Assembly (NCBI RefSeq): GCF_028867935.1
Contig: NZ_JAPQNS010000007.1
Span: forward strand, 124,001-188,000
Length of the DNA stretch: 64,000 nt
Source: Flavobacterium sp. SUN052
GTDB taxonomy: Bacteria; Bacteroidota; Bacteroidia; Flavobacteriales; Flavobacteriaceae
Direction: 5' to 3'
Positions within the stretch are counted from its first letter, which is position 1. Each line of letters begins with the position of its first letter. The position numbers and the translations under genes are program-made. Below, piece by piece: positions 46,341 to 56,064 of this stretch. The notes under the pieces were generated by a model, which saw only the letters and a program-made list of their open reading frames with translations, had not been told where the DNA came from and did no database searches.

Positions 46341-48035
46341 ATGCAAACGAACCGTTTACCACTGCTAATTATCAGCTTTATCCTGGCATTACCTACCTTT
46401 CTTTATGCCCAGATGGGCTTCAACTCCCCGGCGGGCATTACCCCCAAACTGGATATTGACATGTATAGCCGGAATGGGTTCATAGTTCAGCAAAAGTATA
46501 TTCCAATTACCGATCCCATTTCGGGCACATACACCCTGAGTTGTGCAACAAACCCTGCCCCACTTACCACCACGACGGGCGTTCTGAGAAGTCCCAGAGA
46601 TAGGGGTGGACTTACCTATCCTGCCAGCAGCACCTGCCAGCAGATCATTACTATGCTACCACAATCGTTCAGCATAGGCTTTGAAATAACGTTTGATTTT
46701 CTGGATACAGAAGCAGCGGGCGACTCCGTAATCATTGCCGATTTTTATGAAGGTCGGATAGCGTTTTCGGGTTCGGCCACTCCACCAGTTCTATTTATCC
46801 CAGGGCCTGGTTTCCAGGTCACGTTAAAATCAGACGCTGATGCAAATACCGGAGATGGTTTTCAATTACGCTGGCGAAAAGTGCTAGGTGTTCCAGCGGA
46901 AAATGCTCTTTCTGGAGGTTCGTTACAATTTGATGTTACTAAAGCCGCTCTCTTGGGAGGCCAATATGGCGTCGGAGCCATGCAAATGGCAGGCGCTGGC
47001 TCAGTTGCATTCGGCAACCTAAATGTAGCCAGTGGTGCTTATGACGTAGCAATTGGCTTCAACAATGTAGCTAGTGGAGGCTTGTCCTTTGTAGGGGGAA
47101 ACAATAATAGAGCGGCTGGCTACAATTCAATGGTTTTGGGATCGAGTAGCACTGCTCTTGGTAACGGTTCTATAGTATTAGGAGGCCCCAGTAGTGTTAC
47201 TGGCCAATCTTCCATTGCCATTGGTGGTCACAACAATATATCGGCTGAGGATGCATATGCTTTAGGGGACGGCAATACTGTTAGCAACGAGAAATCGTTG
47301 GCGTTAGGCATTTCTAACCAAATCACTGGACAGAACTCAAACGCCCTAGGATTTTTCAATAAAGTCACGGGTAGTTTTGCCACTGCGATTGGGAATCAGG
47401 CCGAAGCCAGCGGAGGTAGTTCAATGGCTGTGGGCAATTTCATCTCAACAAATGGATTTATAGGGGCTATGATTCTAGGCGATGGAAGTTCGGGATTTAC
47501 GTCAACCTCTTCAACTGCTCAGAATCAATACACAGCCCGCTTTGCGGGGGGCTACCGGCTCTTTTCCAATGCCAACACCACTATCGGTGTCCAGTTAGGA
47601 GCCGGGGGTAATGCCTGGTCGGCCATTTCAGATTCAACTAAAAAAGAGCGCTTTCTGCCCCTGAACCACGCCGACCTGCTGGCTAATATTCGCTCGCTGA
47701 GACTCGGCACCTAGAACTATAAGGGCCAGCGCGAGCAGCGCCATTATGGCCCTATGGCCCAGGATTTCTTCGCCCGCTTTGGCCACGATGCCCTGGGTGT
47801 GATTGGCTGCGACACCCTGATCAACAGCCACGATTTTACCGCCGTGACCCTGAGCGGTGTACAGGCACTGGCTCTGGAAAATGAGCAGTTGAAAGCCGAA
47901 ATCGCCGGCCTGAAACGCCAGGCCGAACGCGAACGGGTACAGACGGCGTCTCGACTGGAGGCTCTGGAACGGCGGGTGTTGCTTCAACCGACTCCGCGCA
48001 CTACTTCAGTTTCCCGACGGAAACACGTACATTAG
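46341..48035 (+). pseudogene. Second CUB/head-repeat/S74 paralogue, interrupted by an amber codon
   Basis: The frame runs from 46341 to 48035 (565 codons including the final stop) but has an in-frame TAG at 47712-47714. In both paralogues this position is TGG (Trp in LGTWNYKGQR). The first 457 residues carry the signal peptide, CUB-like domain (LTYPAS.. to FQLRWRKV), head repeats and the start of S74 (SDSTKKERF). The rest of S74 and the coiled coil follow intact after the stop. Without read-through the product would lack most of the trimerising domain. A single recent mutation, a sequencing error, or read-through are all possible. Confidence 0.85.
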
Positions 48036-48088
48036 GTCGGATCTATACGGCTTAAACCAATTCAAACCAACATTTCACCATTCTGATT

Positions 48089-49057
48089 ATGAAATACTTG
48101 TACGCAATTATTACACTCTTAACCTTGCCCTATTTTGCCCTGGCCCAGCAATCTTATTCCCTCAAGCCCTATGCCATTACCTTGCCCCAAGTTTCAACTA
48201 CGCAACAGGTGAATTCGGCAACGGTGCCACAAAGTGCAGGTAATGTGGTGTATAATACGAGCGTCGATAAGGTGGCAGTGAACACGGGTGGGCAGTGGCA
48301 GTATCTGGTTACCAACAGCGATCTGAACGCAGATTTTCCGAATTTTGCAGCGTATCAATATAACTCTGCCATTTTCTACCAATACTGGACCGTTCCAGCG
48401 GGCGTAACCAAATTCGCCGTTGAAATTTGGGGAGCTGGCACAGGTGGCAACAAATACAGTACCAACGGGCCTTATGGGGACTGTCGGGGCGGACAGGCTG
48501 GGGGCTACGCTCGTCGAATCTACGCAGCTATTTCGGGGGCAACCACTGTAACGCTGACCGTTGGAAAAGGCGGTGTTGGGGCCGTTACCCTCGGAACATT
48601 CCCGACGGGTGGACAACTGGGGGGCGAAACCAGAGTTCTTTACCCCAGTTCTTCTGCCAGCTTATATGCCACGGGCTACAACGGCTCCTCTGATCCTGGC
48701 AACGGTTACTACAGTAACATTCCGTTCGATGGATACCGAGCATTTACAGCACCGGGCGGGGCGGCTACGGGGGTTACTCCCCTTGGCTACGTCCAAAAAG
48801 ATGCCTCTAACTATGTCATTACCCTTCGATTAAGCGACGGAGGAACAGCCTACGGAGTGCAGCCGGGTATTGCTGGTATAGGGCCAACCGTCGTGCTCCT
48901 CAACAACAGCACTGCCATAGGCAATCTTGTTTTTTACGGAGCCAACACGGGAGGAGCCTTGCCTAGTCAGCAGGGTAGTTTTCCCGGTGGCGGGGGTGCC
49001 TGCGGCTATGTGATAGGGGGCGATGGGGCCGACGGGCTGATTATCATCCGCTGGTAA
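48089..49057 (+). CDS. Secreted glycine-rich domain protein
   Basis: The 322-residue protein has a signal peptide (YAIITLLTLPYFALAQ). An N-terminal segment (YNTSVDKVAVNTGGQWQYLV) resembles the short beta-units seen before fibre domains in Bacteroidota. The second half is a glycine-rich domain beginning VPAGVTKFAVEIWGAG and including GGQAGGYARRIY, VTLTVGKGGVGAV and a C-terminal GGGGACGYVIGGDGADGLIIIRW. Such domains occur at the tips of phage and bacterial fibres. It would be another surface component of the run. Confidence 0.75.
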   Translation: MKYLYAIITLLTLPYFALAQQSYSLKPYAITLPQVSTTQQVNSATVPQSAGNVVYNTSVDKVAVNTGGQWQYLVTNSDLNADFPNFAAYQYNSAIFYQYWTVPAGVTKFAVEIWGAGTGGNKYSTNGPYGDCRGGQAGGYARRIYAAISGATTVTLTVGKGGVGAVTLGTFPTGGQLGGETRVLYPSSSASLYATGYNGSSDPGNGYYSNIPFDGYRAFTAPGGAATGVTPLGYVQKDASNYVITLRLSDGGTAYGVQPGIAGIGPTVVLLNNSTAIGNLVFYGANTGGALPSQQGSFPGGGGACGYVIGGDGADGLIIIRW

Positions 49058-49091
49058 AATCAGTATTTAACCAAAAAACCTTTTCAAAATC

Positions 49092-51260
49092 ATGAACAAA
49101 TTAATTTATTCCCTCATTGGCGCACTGGCACTTTTCACCGCTAAAGCCCAGCCCCCCAGCTTGCCCGCCACCAAAAAAAGCCCTGTTACTGACACGTATT
49201 TTGGCAAAAAAGTGGTGGACAACTATCGCTGGCTCGAAGACGTGAACAACCCCGACGTAAAGGCATGGTTCAAAGCGCAGGGCGATTATACCAACGCCAT
49301 GCTCGACCAGATTCCGGGCCGTAATAAACTCATCGAAACGTTTGTGGCCTACGACAAACTACTGGCCGTTCGCTACAGCGAGATCAAAAAACGGGGTAAT
49401 CTGTATTTCTACCGCAAAACGTTGCCCAGCGAAAAAGCGGGTAAGCTCTACGTTAGGGCGGGCAAAACGGGTGCCGAAACCCTACTATTCGACCCGTCGG
49501 CTTACGACAAGCGCAAAACCTACCTGATGACTGGCTTTACACCCACACCCGATGGCAAAAAAATAGCAATTGGCTTGCAGGAGGGCGGTGCCGAACTCTC
49601 AACGGTTCGGACAATGGATGTGGCTAATCACAGCTTTGGGCCGGAGAGCATCACCGCTGTGTTTGGCGGAGGGGTGGTCTGGCTTCCCGACAACAGCTCG
49701 TTTTTGTACCTGCCCAACAATTCGACGGATGTAAAAGACCCCAAAGGCAACCTGGATACCAAAGCCCGACTCCACCGGCTCGGTGCCGACCCAAAAACCG
49801 ATGCCGAAATCTTATCACGGGCTAAATACCCTGACTTGGGTATTCGACCCGACCAGTATCCAGGCGTGTTTTTGTCGGACGACGATAGCCAGTTGTACGG
49901 GTATTTGAGTTCCGTAGACCGACGCGCCGATGCATTTGTAGCGTCTCCGGCCGACCTGACTAAGCCCACCATCGCCTGGAAACGGCTGTGTACGCCCAAC
50001 GATAGCGTGTATAGCTTCCTTAAACTGGGCAACAAGATGTTCCTGCAAAGTGTGAAGGGCGCACCGAAGGGGCAAATTCTGGTGACTGATGCAGCTAATC
50101 CAAACCCGGCCACAGCGACCGTATTGCTACCCGAAGGTAAGAAGAACATTACGAGCATGATCTCGACCAAAGACTTCCTGTTTGTAATCCTCAACGACGG
50201 TATCAACGACCAGATCCGTCAGTATGACCCCCGTACCAATCAATGGGCCGATGTCCCCATTCCGTTTACAGGATCAATGGGCATTGAACCCTACGATGCG
50301 CCAAGGAGTAATGAAGTGCTGACTTATGTGACCTCCTGGAACAACCCCGGTACAGCCTATGATTACAATCCCGAAACGCGTAAACTCGTCGTAAGCACCT
50401 TTCACGTACCCATGAACTACCCCGGTGTGTCGGATTTAGTAGTCGAAGAAATCGAGATTCCGGGTCACGATGGGACGATGGTACCCCTCTCGCTGATTTA
50501 CAAAAAAGGGCTGAAAAAGGATGGCAACAACGTTTGCTTTATGACCGGCTACGGGGCCTATGGCTCCTCAGCAACACCCTACTTCAGCCGCCGGAACCTG
50601 GCGCTCCTGAACAAAGGCGTAATTCTGGCCGAAACACACCCGCGAGGTGGTTCCGAAAAAGGGCAGACGTGGTACAAAGCGGGCTACAAAACAACCAAAC
50701 CCAACACCTGGAAAGACTTTATTTCCAGTGGCGAGTACCTGATTAAAAATGGCTATACTAGCGCGGGTAAACTCATTGGTGAAGGTACCTCAGCCGGTGG
50801 CATCCTGATTGGCCGGGCCATTACCGAACGACCCGATTTGTTTGCTGCTGCTATCAGCAATGTGAGTTGCTCCAACGCCCTGCGGATGGAGGATTCGCCG
50901 AATGGTCCCGTCAACGTGCCGGAGTTTGGCACCGTAAAAGACTCTACCGAATGCATGGCTCTCTATGAGATGGATGCGTTTCAGCACGTCAAAGAAGGCA
51001 CTAAATACCCGGCCGTATTGTGCGTGGGTGGCATGAACGACCCCCGCGTAATTGTGTGGCAACCGGGCAAGTTTGCCGCTGCCCTGCAAAATGCAAGCAC
51101 ATCGGGTAAGCCGGTGCTGATGCTGGTCAACTACGACAATGGCCACTTCACCGAAGACAAGGAGGTGACCTTCCGCAACTTCGCCAACCAGTATGCTTTC
51201 GCGCTGTGGCAGGCGGGGCACCCTGATTTTCAACCAGCGAAAGAAGTCGTAAAAAAATAA
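49092..51260 (+). CDS. Secreted prolyl oligopeptidase family protein (S9A)
   Basis: The 722-residue protein has a signal peptide (LIYSLIGALALFTAKAQ), so it is periplasmic or secreted. KVVDNYRWLEDVNNPDVKAW is the typical N-terminal hairpin. The beta-propeller covers about 80-430. The catalytic alpha/beta-hydrolase domain has Ser567 in EGTSAGG, Asp650 in GGMNDPRV and His685 in YDNGHFTED. It cleaves short peptides after proline by family. Its place between fibre-like genes, 34 and 20 bases from its neighbours, suggests expression with them. Confidence 0.93.
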   Translation: MNKLIYSLIGALALFTAKAQPPSLPATKKSPVTDTYFGKKVVDNYRWLEDVNNPDVKAWFKAQGDYTNAMLDQIPGRNKLIETFVAYDKLLAVRYSEIKKRGNLYFYRKTLPSEKAGKLYVRAGKTGAETLLFDPSAYDKRKTYLMTGFTPTPDGKKIAIGLQEGGAELSTVRTMDVANHSFGPESITAVFGGGVVWLPDNSSFLYLPNNSTDVKDPKGNLDTKARLHRLGADPKTDAEILSRAKYPDLGIRPDQYPGVFLSDDDSQLYGYLSSVDRRADAFVASPADLTKPTIAWKRLCTPNDSVYSFLKLGNKMFLQSVKGAPKGQILVTDAANPNPATATVLLPEGKKNITSMISTKDFLFVILNDGINDQIRQYDPRTNQWADVPIPFTGSMGIEPYDAPRSNEVLTYVTSWNNPGTAYDYNPETRKLVVSTFHVPMNYPGVSDLVVEEIEIPGHDGTMVPLSLIYKKGLKKDGNNVCFMTGYGAYGSSATPYFSRRNLALLNKGVILAETHPRGGSEKGQTWYKAGYKTTKPNTWKDFISSGEYLIKNGYTSAGKLIGEGTSAGGILIGRAITERPDLFAAAISNVSCSNALRMEDSPNGPVNVPEFGTVKDSTECMALYEMDAFQHVKEGTKYPAVLCVGGMNDPRVIVWQPGKFAAALQNASTSGKPVLMLVNYDNGHFTEDKEVTFRNFANQYAFALWQAGHPDFQPAKEVVKK

Positions 51261-51280
51261 TATATCTATCCAACTCAACC

Positions 51281-52993
51281 ATGCAAACATCTCAGCTCCG
51301 TCTGCTGTCTATCGGGTTCCTGTTAACCCTTCCCACGTTTCTCTTTGCCCAAATGGGCTTTAATTCTGGCACTGGCGTAAAGCCGAAACTTGATGTAGAA
51401 ATGTATTCCCGAAACGGCTTTATGGTGCAAACCAAATATGCACCAACCACGGTGGACCCCAATGCCAGTGTCAACACCATGTCCTGCGTATCCAGTCCGC
51501 CCCTGACGGCTCTGGCGGGCACTCTGAAAGACCCTGCCGGTGATAGTCCCTACACCGCTGGCATTCCTTATTCCTGCAGTACCGTCATCTCAGTACCAAC
51601 AAGCAATACAGCCAGTTATCCCTGGGGTATCGAGTTTACGTTCAGCCAGCTGGATACCGAATCGGGCGTAGATAAAGTCATTATTGAAGGCAGTTCTGGA
51701 AAATTGGAGTATTCGGGCAATACGCTTCCTCCTGTCTTTTCCTACCCCTCGCCTACTGTTACAATACGATTCATTACCAACAACAACGCTACAGTGGGGC
51801 AGGGGTTTAGGTTGCAGTGGCGGACGCTAATTCTTGAGCCTTCAATTTTCACGGCTCCCACAGCTTCACCATTTGGCTACGGGTTGTTTTTTGGTACGGG
51901 TATTAATGGTATAGGTGCGTTCCGGTCTGGTTTCCTCAATGCAGCTGATATGCAAAACATGGGATCAAACTCAGCAGCTTTAGGCAATAACAACACCGCT
52001 AGCGGTACCGCAAGTATAGCCCTTGGCACGAACAATGTTTCTGACAGCGGATACTCGATGGGAGAAAGTAACACAGCGACATCCGGTGGAACGGCCATCG
52101 GCAGAGAGAACGTAACAGACGGAGAAGTAGCTATTGGTTATGGTAATATCATACGAAACGGAAATGGCTCCGTAGCGCTGGGGATATCGAATACGCTGGT
52201 CACGGGAACGGGCGGAGGTATAGGAACGGGGATCGCCCTGGGAAACGGCAATTATCTGGCCGGTGGAGGTATGACGATGGGGTACAGCAATACGGCAACC
52301 GATCCTACTAACGTAGCCATTGGCCGAAGCAATCGGGCCACGGGATTGTATCATGCAACAGCGTTGGGCTATCTGGCTTCGTCGAGCCACATTGGCTCTT
52401 TGGTTATTGGCGATGGAACCCCCGTTAATAACGACGCGGCTGTTTTGGCCGGGACGGGCAGCACTGCTAATGCTCAGTTTACAGCCCGGTTTCAAGGCGG
52501 TTTTCGATTTATTACCAGCTTCAACGTCAATACGGGCGGTAATCAGATTGGCGCACAACTTGTCGCTGGCGGAAACGCCTGGTCAGCCATTTCAGATTCA
52601 ACGAAAAAAGAGCGCTTTCTACCCCTGAACCATGCCAATCTGCTGGCTAACATTCGTACCCTCAAGCTCGGCACCTGGAACTACAAAGGCCAGCGGGAGC
52701 AACGGCACTACGGCCCGATGGCCCAGGATTTCTTCGCCCGTTTTGGCCACGATGCCTTGGGGGTGATTGGCTGCGACACTTTGATCAACAGCCACGATTT
52801 TACCGCCGTGACCCTGAGTGGAGTGCAAGCGCTAGCCCTGGAAAATGAGCAGTTGAAAGCCCGCATTAGCCAGCTGGAGCAACAGGTTCAACGGACGGAG
52901 TTGGAGCGATCACAAACAGTAACCCGACTGGAAGCCCTAGAACGGGCAATACTGGTTCGCCCTACGCCCCGTATGAGCGGAGTTACGCGCTGA
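51281..52993 (+). CDS. Third CUB/head-repeat/S74 fibre-like paralogue
   Basis: The 570-residue protein has the same order as the genes at 42796 and 46341: signal peptide ending LFAQ, the conserved GFNSGTGVKPKLDVEMYSRNG segment, a CUB-like domain with paired Cys (SCVSSPP and YSCSTVI) and a GFRLQW end, head repeats (SAALGNNNTASGTASIALG) and an intact S74 domain starting SDSTKKERF with a coiled-coil tail. The S74 part is almost identical to the paralogues, also at DNA level, while the head repeats differ. That pattern fits gene conversion or strong constraint on the chaperone. Confidence 0.82.
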   Translation: MQTSQLRLLSIGFLLTLPTFLFAQMGFNSGTGVKPKLDVEMYSRNGFMVQTKYAPTTVDPNASVNTMSCVSSPPLTALAGTLKDPAGDSPYTAGIPYSCSTVISVPTSNTASYPWGIEFTFSQLDTESGVDKVIIEGSSGKLEYSGNTLPPVFSYPSPTVTIRFITNNNATVGQGFRLQWRTLILEPSIFTAPTASPFGYGLFFGTGINGIGAFRSGFLNAADMQNMGSNSAALGNNNTASGTASIALGTNNVSDSGYSMGESNTATSGGTAIGRENVTDGEVAIGYGNIIRNGNGSVALGISNTLVTGTGGGIGTGIALGNGNYLAGGGMTMGYSNTATDPTNVAIGRSNRATGLYHATALGYLASSSHIGSLVIGDGTPVNNDAAVLAGTGSTANAQFTARFQGGFRFITSFNVNTGGNQIGAQLVAGGNAWSAISDSTKKERFLPLNHANLLANIRTLKLGTWNYKGQREQRHYGPMAQDFFARFGHDALGVIGCDTLINSHDFTAVTLSGVQALALENEQLKARISQLEQQVQRTELERSQTVTRLEALERAILVRPTPRMSGVTR

Positions 52994-53044
52994 AAGCGAA
53001 TACATAAGTCAATTTAATTTATACTCCACCAAAACGTCTAATTC

Positions 53045-54946
53045 ATGAAACACATCTACAAACTCCTGATTCTTTTACTAGTAAGCAGCGTACCAAGTTT
53101 TGCCCAGAACATGGGCATTGGCGGGGCCACCAACCCCCAATATCCACTTGACGTGAACGGGCGTATCCGCATCCGGTTTCGCACCAGCGAAGGGGCCGGG
53201 CTTTGGTTCAACAAGCCCGACAACACGCTGGGCAGCTTCATTGGCCAAACCAGTACGGGGCATTTTGGCATTGCCAACAATGCCACCGGCAACTGGGGCT
53301 TTGTGTTCGATCATACCAACACCCGGTTCGGGATTGGTACCGACGCACCCACCAGTCCGCTGACCGTCAAATACTTCGGCAATGGTATCGAACACAGCAA
53401 TCCGGGCGGCACCGTCCGAATGAGTACCTATGTCGGCAACTCGTCGGGAATTCTCCAAACGCTGACTAACCACCCTCTGCGTTTTGCGACTAACGATGCT
53501 GTTCAGGCCCAGATGACCCTCGGCATCAACGGCTATTTGGGAATTGGCACGCTTACCCCCAGCCATCCACTGTCGTTTCCAAGTGTGGTGGGCAATAAAA
53601 TTTCGCTCTGGAGCACTGACCCCACCTCCAGCACGGCGGCCCATTATGGACTTGGTATTCAGGGGTATCAATTTCAACTGTTCGCACCCACCGTTACCGA
53701 TAATATTGTGTTTGGCATTGGCAGCTCGAGCAACTTTACCGAAAACATGCGCATTACGGGCGACGGTAACGTGGGTATCGGCGCAACTGATCCTGACCAG
53801 GCTGGTCTGGTTCTCAATAAGAAAGTCTTTGCCAATCATGCCATCTTCGGTGCGAATACCGCAGGGGTAACTATTGAAAGCAATTTCCCAACCGTCGTAT
53901 TCAATGGCTATATGGCTGCTAATTTAAGCCGACGCCCTTTAGTAAATGGCTATATGGCGAGTATAGGATTTAATTATGCAACGGGCGACTTCGGAATTTA
54001 TAGTTCAAGCAGCAGCGGAACAACGGGTAACAATCTATCAACAACTAATAGGTTTACAATCAAAGCCAATGGTAATGTAGGTATCGGCGACAGCGACCCC
54101 GAAAGCCCTTTGACACTCCAGCCTGCTACTGACGGTATTGGCCTGGACCATTCTTCCTCCGGCGGAACAATTCGCATGGGTACGTATGTCTCGGCGTTGG
54201 GAGCGTACCTCCGAACCCACTCAAATACCAGTTTAAATTTTGCCACCAACAGCAGTATTAGCCCCGGTATGGTACTGCGCACCGATGGGCAGGTTCTGAT
54301 CGGAACAACCTTGCCTGGTCCCGGCGGTTTGGTTGTGAATAAAAAGGTTGGTGCGGCCAACGCTGTTTTTGGCAGCACCACAACCGGCGTCAGCATCGAA
54401 AGCGACTATCCGGGAGTGGCCTTCAATAGCTACTACAACGGCGGGCGCAAAGCTCTTCAGCCCGGTTTTGGCGGAGGGATCGGGCAGGAACCATCCACGG
54501 GGCGAATCTATATTTATGGCTCCCCTACCAGCGTTGGAGCGGCCAATGGGCCTATGACAACCCTCGAACGAATCAGCATTCTGGCCAACGGCAACGTTGG
54601 TATCGGCACCACCAACCCCACGCAGGCATTGGCCGTAAACGGAACTATCCGGGCCAAGGAGGTCATCGTCGAAACGGGCTGGGCAGACTTTGTGTTTGAG
54701 CCGGGATACCGCTTGCGCCCCCTGGCCGAGGTCGAACAATTTATACAGGAGCATCGCCATTTACCTGACATGATGCCAGCCACCGATATTCAGCAAAAAG
54801 GGGCCGGTCTGGCCGACGTGACGACGAAGATGATGCAGAAAATAGAAGAACTGACTCTCTACGTTATCGAGCAACAAAAGCAGATTCAGCAGCTTCGTCA
54901 GCAATTGCAGCAAACACAGGCCCAACCTGCAACCCCAATCCGGTAA
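53045..54946 (+). CDS. Secreted tail-fibre-like repeat protein with C-terminal coiled coil
   Basis: The 633-residue protein has a signal peptide (LLILLLVSSVPSFAQ). It consists of repeats with GIGGATNPQYPLDVNG, FGIGTDAP, YLGIGTLTPSHPLSF and NVGIGTTNPTQALAVNG cores, typical of Bacteroidota fibre shafts. The C-terminus has the conserved WADFVFEPGYRLRPL, EFI-type segment HRHLPDMMPATDI, and a Gln-rich coiled coil. It lacks the S74 SDSTKK box but ends in a related helical tail. A structural surface fibre is likely. The metalloprotease gene follows after five bases. Confidence 0.8.
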   Translation: MKHIYKLLILLLVSSVPSFAQNMGIGGATNPQYPLDVNGRIRIRFRTSEGAGLWFNKPDNTLGSFIGQTSTGHFGIANNATGNWGFVFDHTNTRFGIGTDAPTSPLTVKYFGNGIEHSNPGGTVRMSTYVGNSSGILQTLTNHPLRFATNDAVQAQMTLGINGYLGIGTLTPSHPLSFPSVVGNKISLWSTDPTSSTAAHYGLGIQGYQFQLFAPTVTDNIVFGIGSSSNFTENMRITGDGNVGIGATDPDQAGLVLNKKVFANHAIFGANTAGVTIESNFPTVVFNGYMAANLSRRPLVNGYMASIGFNYATGDFGIYSSSSSGTTGNNLSTTNRFTIKANGNVGIGDSDPESPLTLQPATDGIGLDHSSSGGTIRMGTYVSALGAYLRTHSNTSLNFATNSSISPGMVLRTDGQVLIGTTLPGPGGLVVNKKVGAANAVFGSTTTGVSIESDYPGVAFNSYYNGGRKALQPGFGGGIGQEPSTGRIYIYGSPTSVGAANGPMTTLERISILANGNVGIGTTNPTQALAVNGTIRAKEVIVETGWADFVFEPGYRLRPLAEVEQFIQEHRHLPDMMPATDIQQKGAGLADVTTKMMQKIEELTLYVIEQQKQIQQLRQQLQQTQAQPATPIR

Positions 54947-54951
54947 ATTCG

Positions 54952-56058
54952 ATGAAAACCATACTATTCTTTTTGTGCCTTGGGCTAACCGTTTCTGCGT
55001 TTGCCCAAGCAATTAAACGGGGCAACGATTGCGGAACGCTCAATCCTGCTGTATTCGCCCGGCCATCAGACGAGCAGCTAGCCCAAACCCAGCAGAAGGC
55101 AACGTTGCCCATCTGTATCCGGACCGTGGTAACTGTTTTCGCCAACAACGACGGTTCCAGTCGGGCTGCTACCGACGACGACGTACGCCGACAGTTTCAA
55201 AATATGGCCAATCAATACGCCCCTCACAACATTTGCTTCATCTTGCAGGACATTCGACAGATCAACAACTCGGATCTCAATGATCAGGTCGATTCGACAG
55301 AAGCGGGTGAGGTGTATCCGTTCCGCGTTCCTAACGTGCTGAATATATTTATTCACAACAACTTGCCCGGTCTCAATGGAACGGCCTATAGTGTCCTAAA
55401 TTTCGACGCTTACCTAAGTTTGTCCGGCGCAACAATAGGTGATGTCGATAATATCTCGACGATGGGCCATGAAGTTGGACATGTTTTCGGTTTGCCGCAT
55501 ACGCATGCTGGTATTGATGGTGCCGAACACGTAGCCCGGGCGGGTAATTGCCAAAACTGCGGCAACACGGGCGATTACTATTGCGATACACCTGCAGACC
55601 CTAACCAGGATGTAAATCTGGCTGACGAAGACTACCTCGCTAACAATACATCGGAAGGCTGTGTATATACCGGGCTTCGTACTGACGCCTGCGGAGTGAG
55701 CTACACGCCCGATGTACGCAATATGATGGCCTACGGGCGACGCTCATGCCGGAGTCAGTTCTCGGCTAGCCAGGCTCAGTCAATGCGCTTCTGGCTCAGT
55801 CAGTCACAATTTGCCTATATCGAGGTTGCCGACGAGACTATAAGCATACCATTCTTGGTCAATACTACCCGCAACAACGGCAGTTATATAAACTCTGCCC
55901 GTGACCAGATCACCGTGTCAGAAAATAATACGTTCACTGTGAACGGGACAGCCAATCAGATTTTCCAAGCCAAGCGAATCATCTGGCGGCCAGGCACACA
56001 GATTTCACCCGCTTCAGGCGGACGTACCCGCGCCACAGCCAACCCGTATTGCCAATAG
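54952..56058 (+). CDS. Secreted M43 (pappalysin-like) zinc metalloprotease
   Basis: The 368-residue protein has a signal peptide (FFLCLGLTVSAFAQ). The zinc site is HEVGHVFGLPH (His173, Glu174, His177, His183), the extended metzincin motif, and a Met-turn follows in NMMAYGRRSC. Several cysteines in CQNCGNTGDYYCDTPADP match M43 cytophagalysins. The last ~75 residues form a small beta-rich tail without a recognisable sorting domain. It may process the fibre proteins encoded next to it; this is inference. Confidence 0.9.
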   Translation: MKTILFFLCLGLTVSAFAQAIKRGNDCGTLNPAVFARPSDEQLAQTQQKATLPICIRTVVTVFANNDGSSRAATDDDVRRQFQNMANQYAPHNICFILQDIRQINNSDLNDQVDSTEAGEVYPFRVPNVLNIFIHNNLPGLNGTAYSVLNFDAYLSLSGATIGDVDNISTMGHEVGHVFGLPHTHAGIDGAEHVARAGNCQNCGNTGDYYCDTPADPNQDVNLADEDYLANNTSEGCVYTGLRTDACGVSYTPDVRNMMAYGRRSCRSQFSASQAQSMRFWLSQSQFAYIEVADETISIPFLVNTTRNNGSYINSARDQITVSENNTFTVNGTANQIFQAKRIIWRPGTQISPASGGRTRATANPYCQ

Positions 56059-56064
56059 GCGGGA

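Noticed and set aside
53045..54946. Prophage tail genes
   Set aside because: The fibre-like and S74 genes have signal peptides, and no capsid, portal, terminase, tail tube or integrase genes are nearby, so a cellular surface role is more likely.
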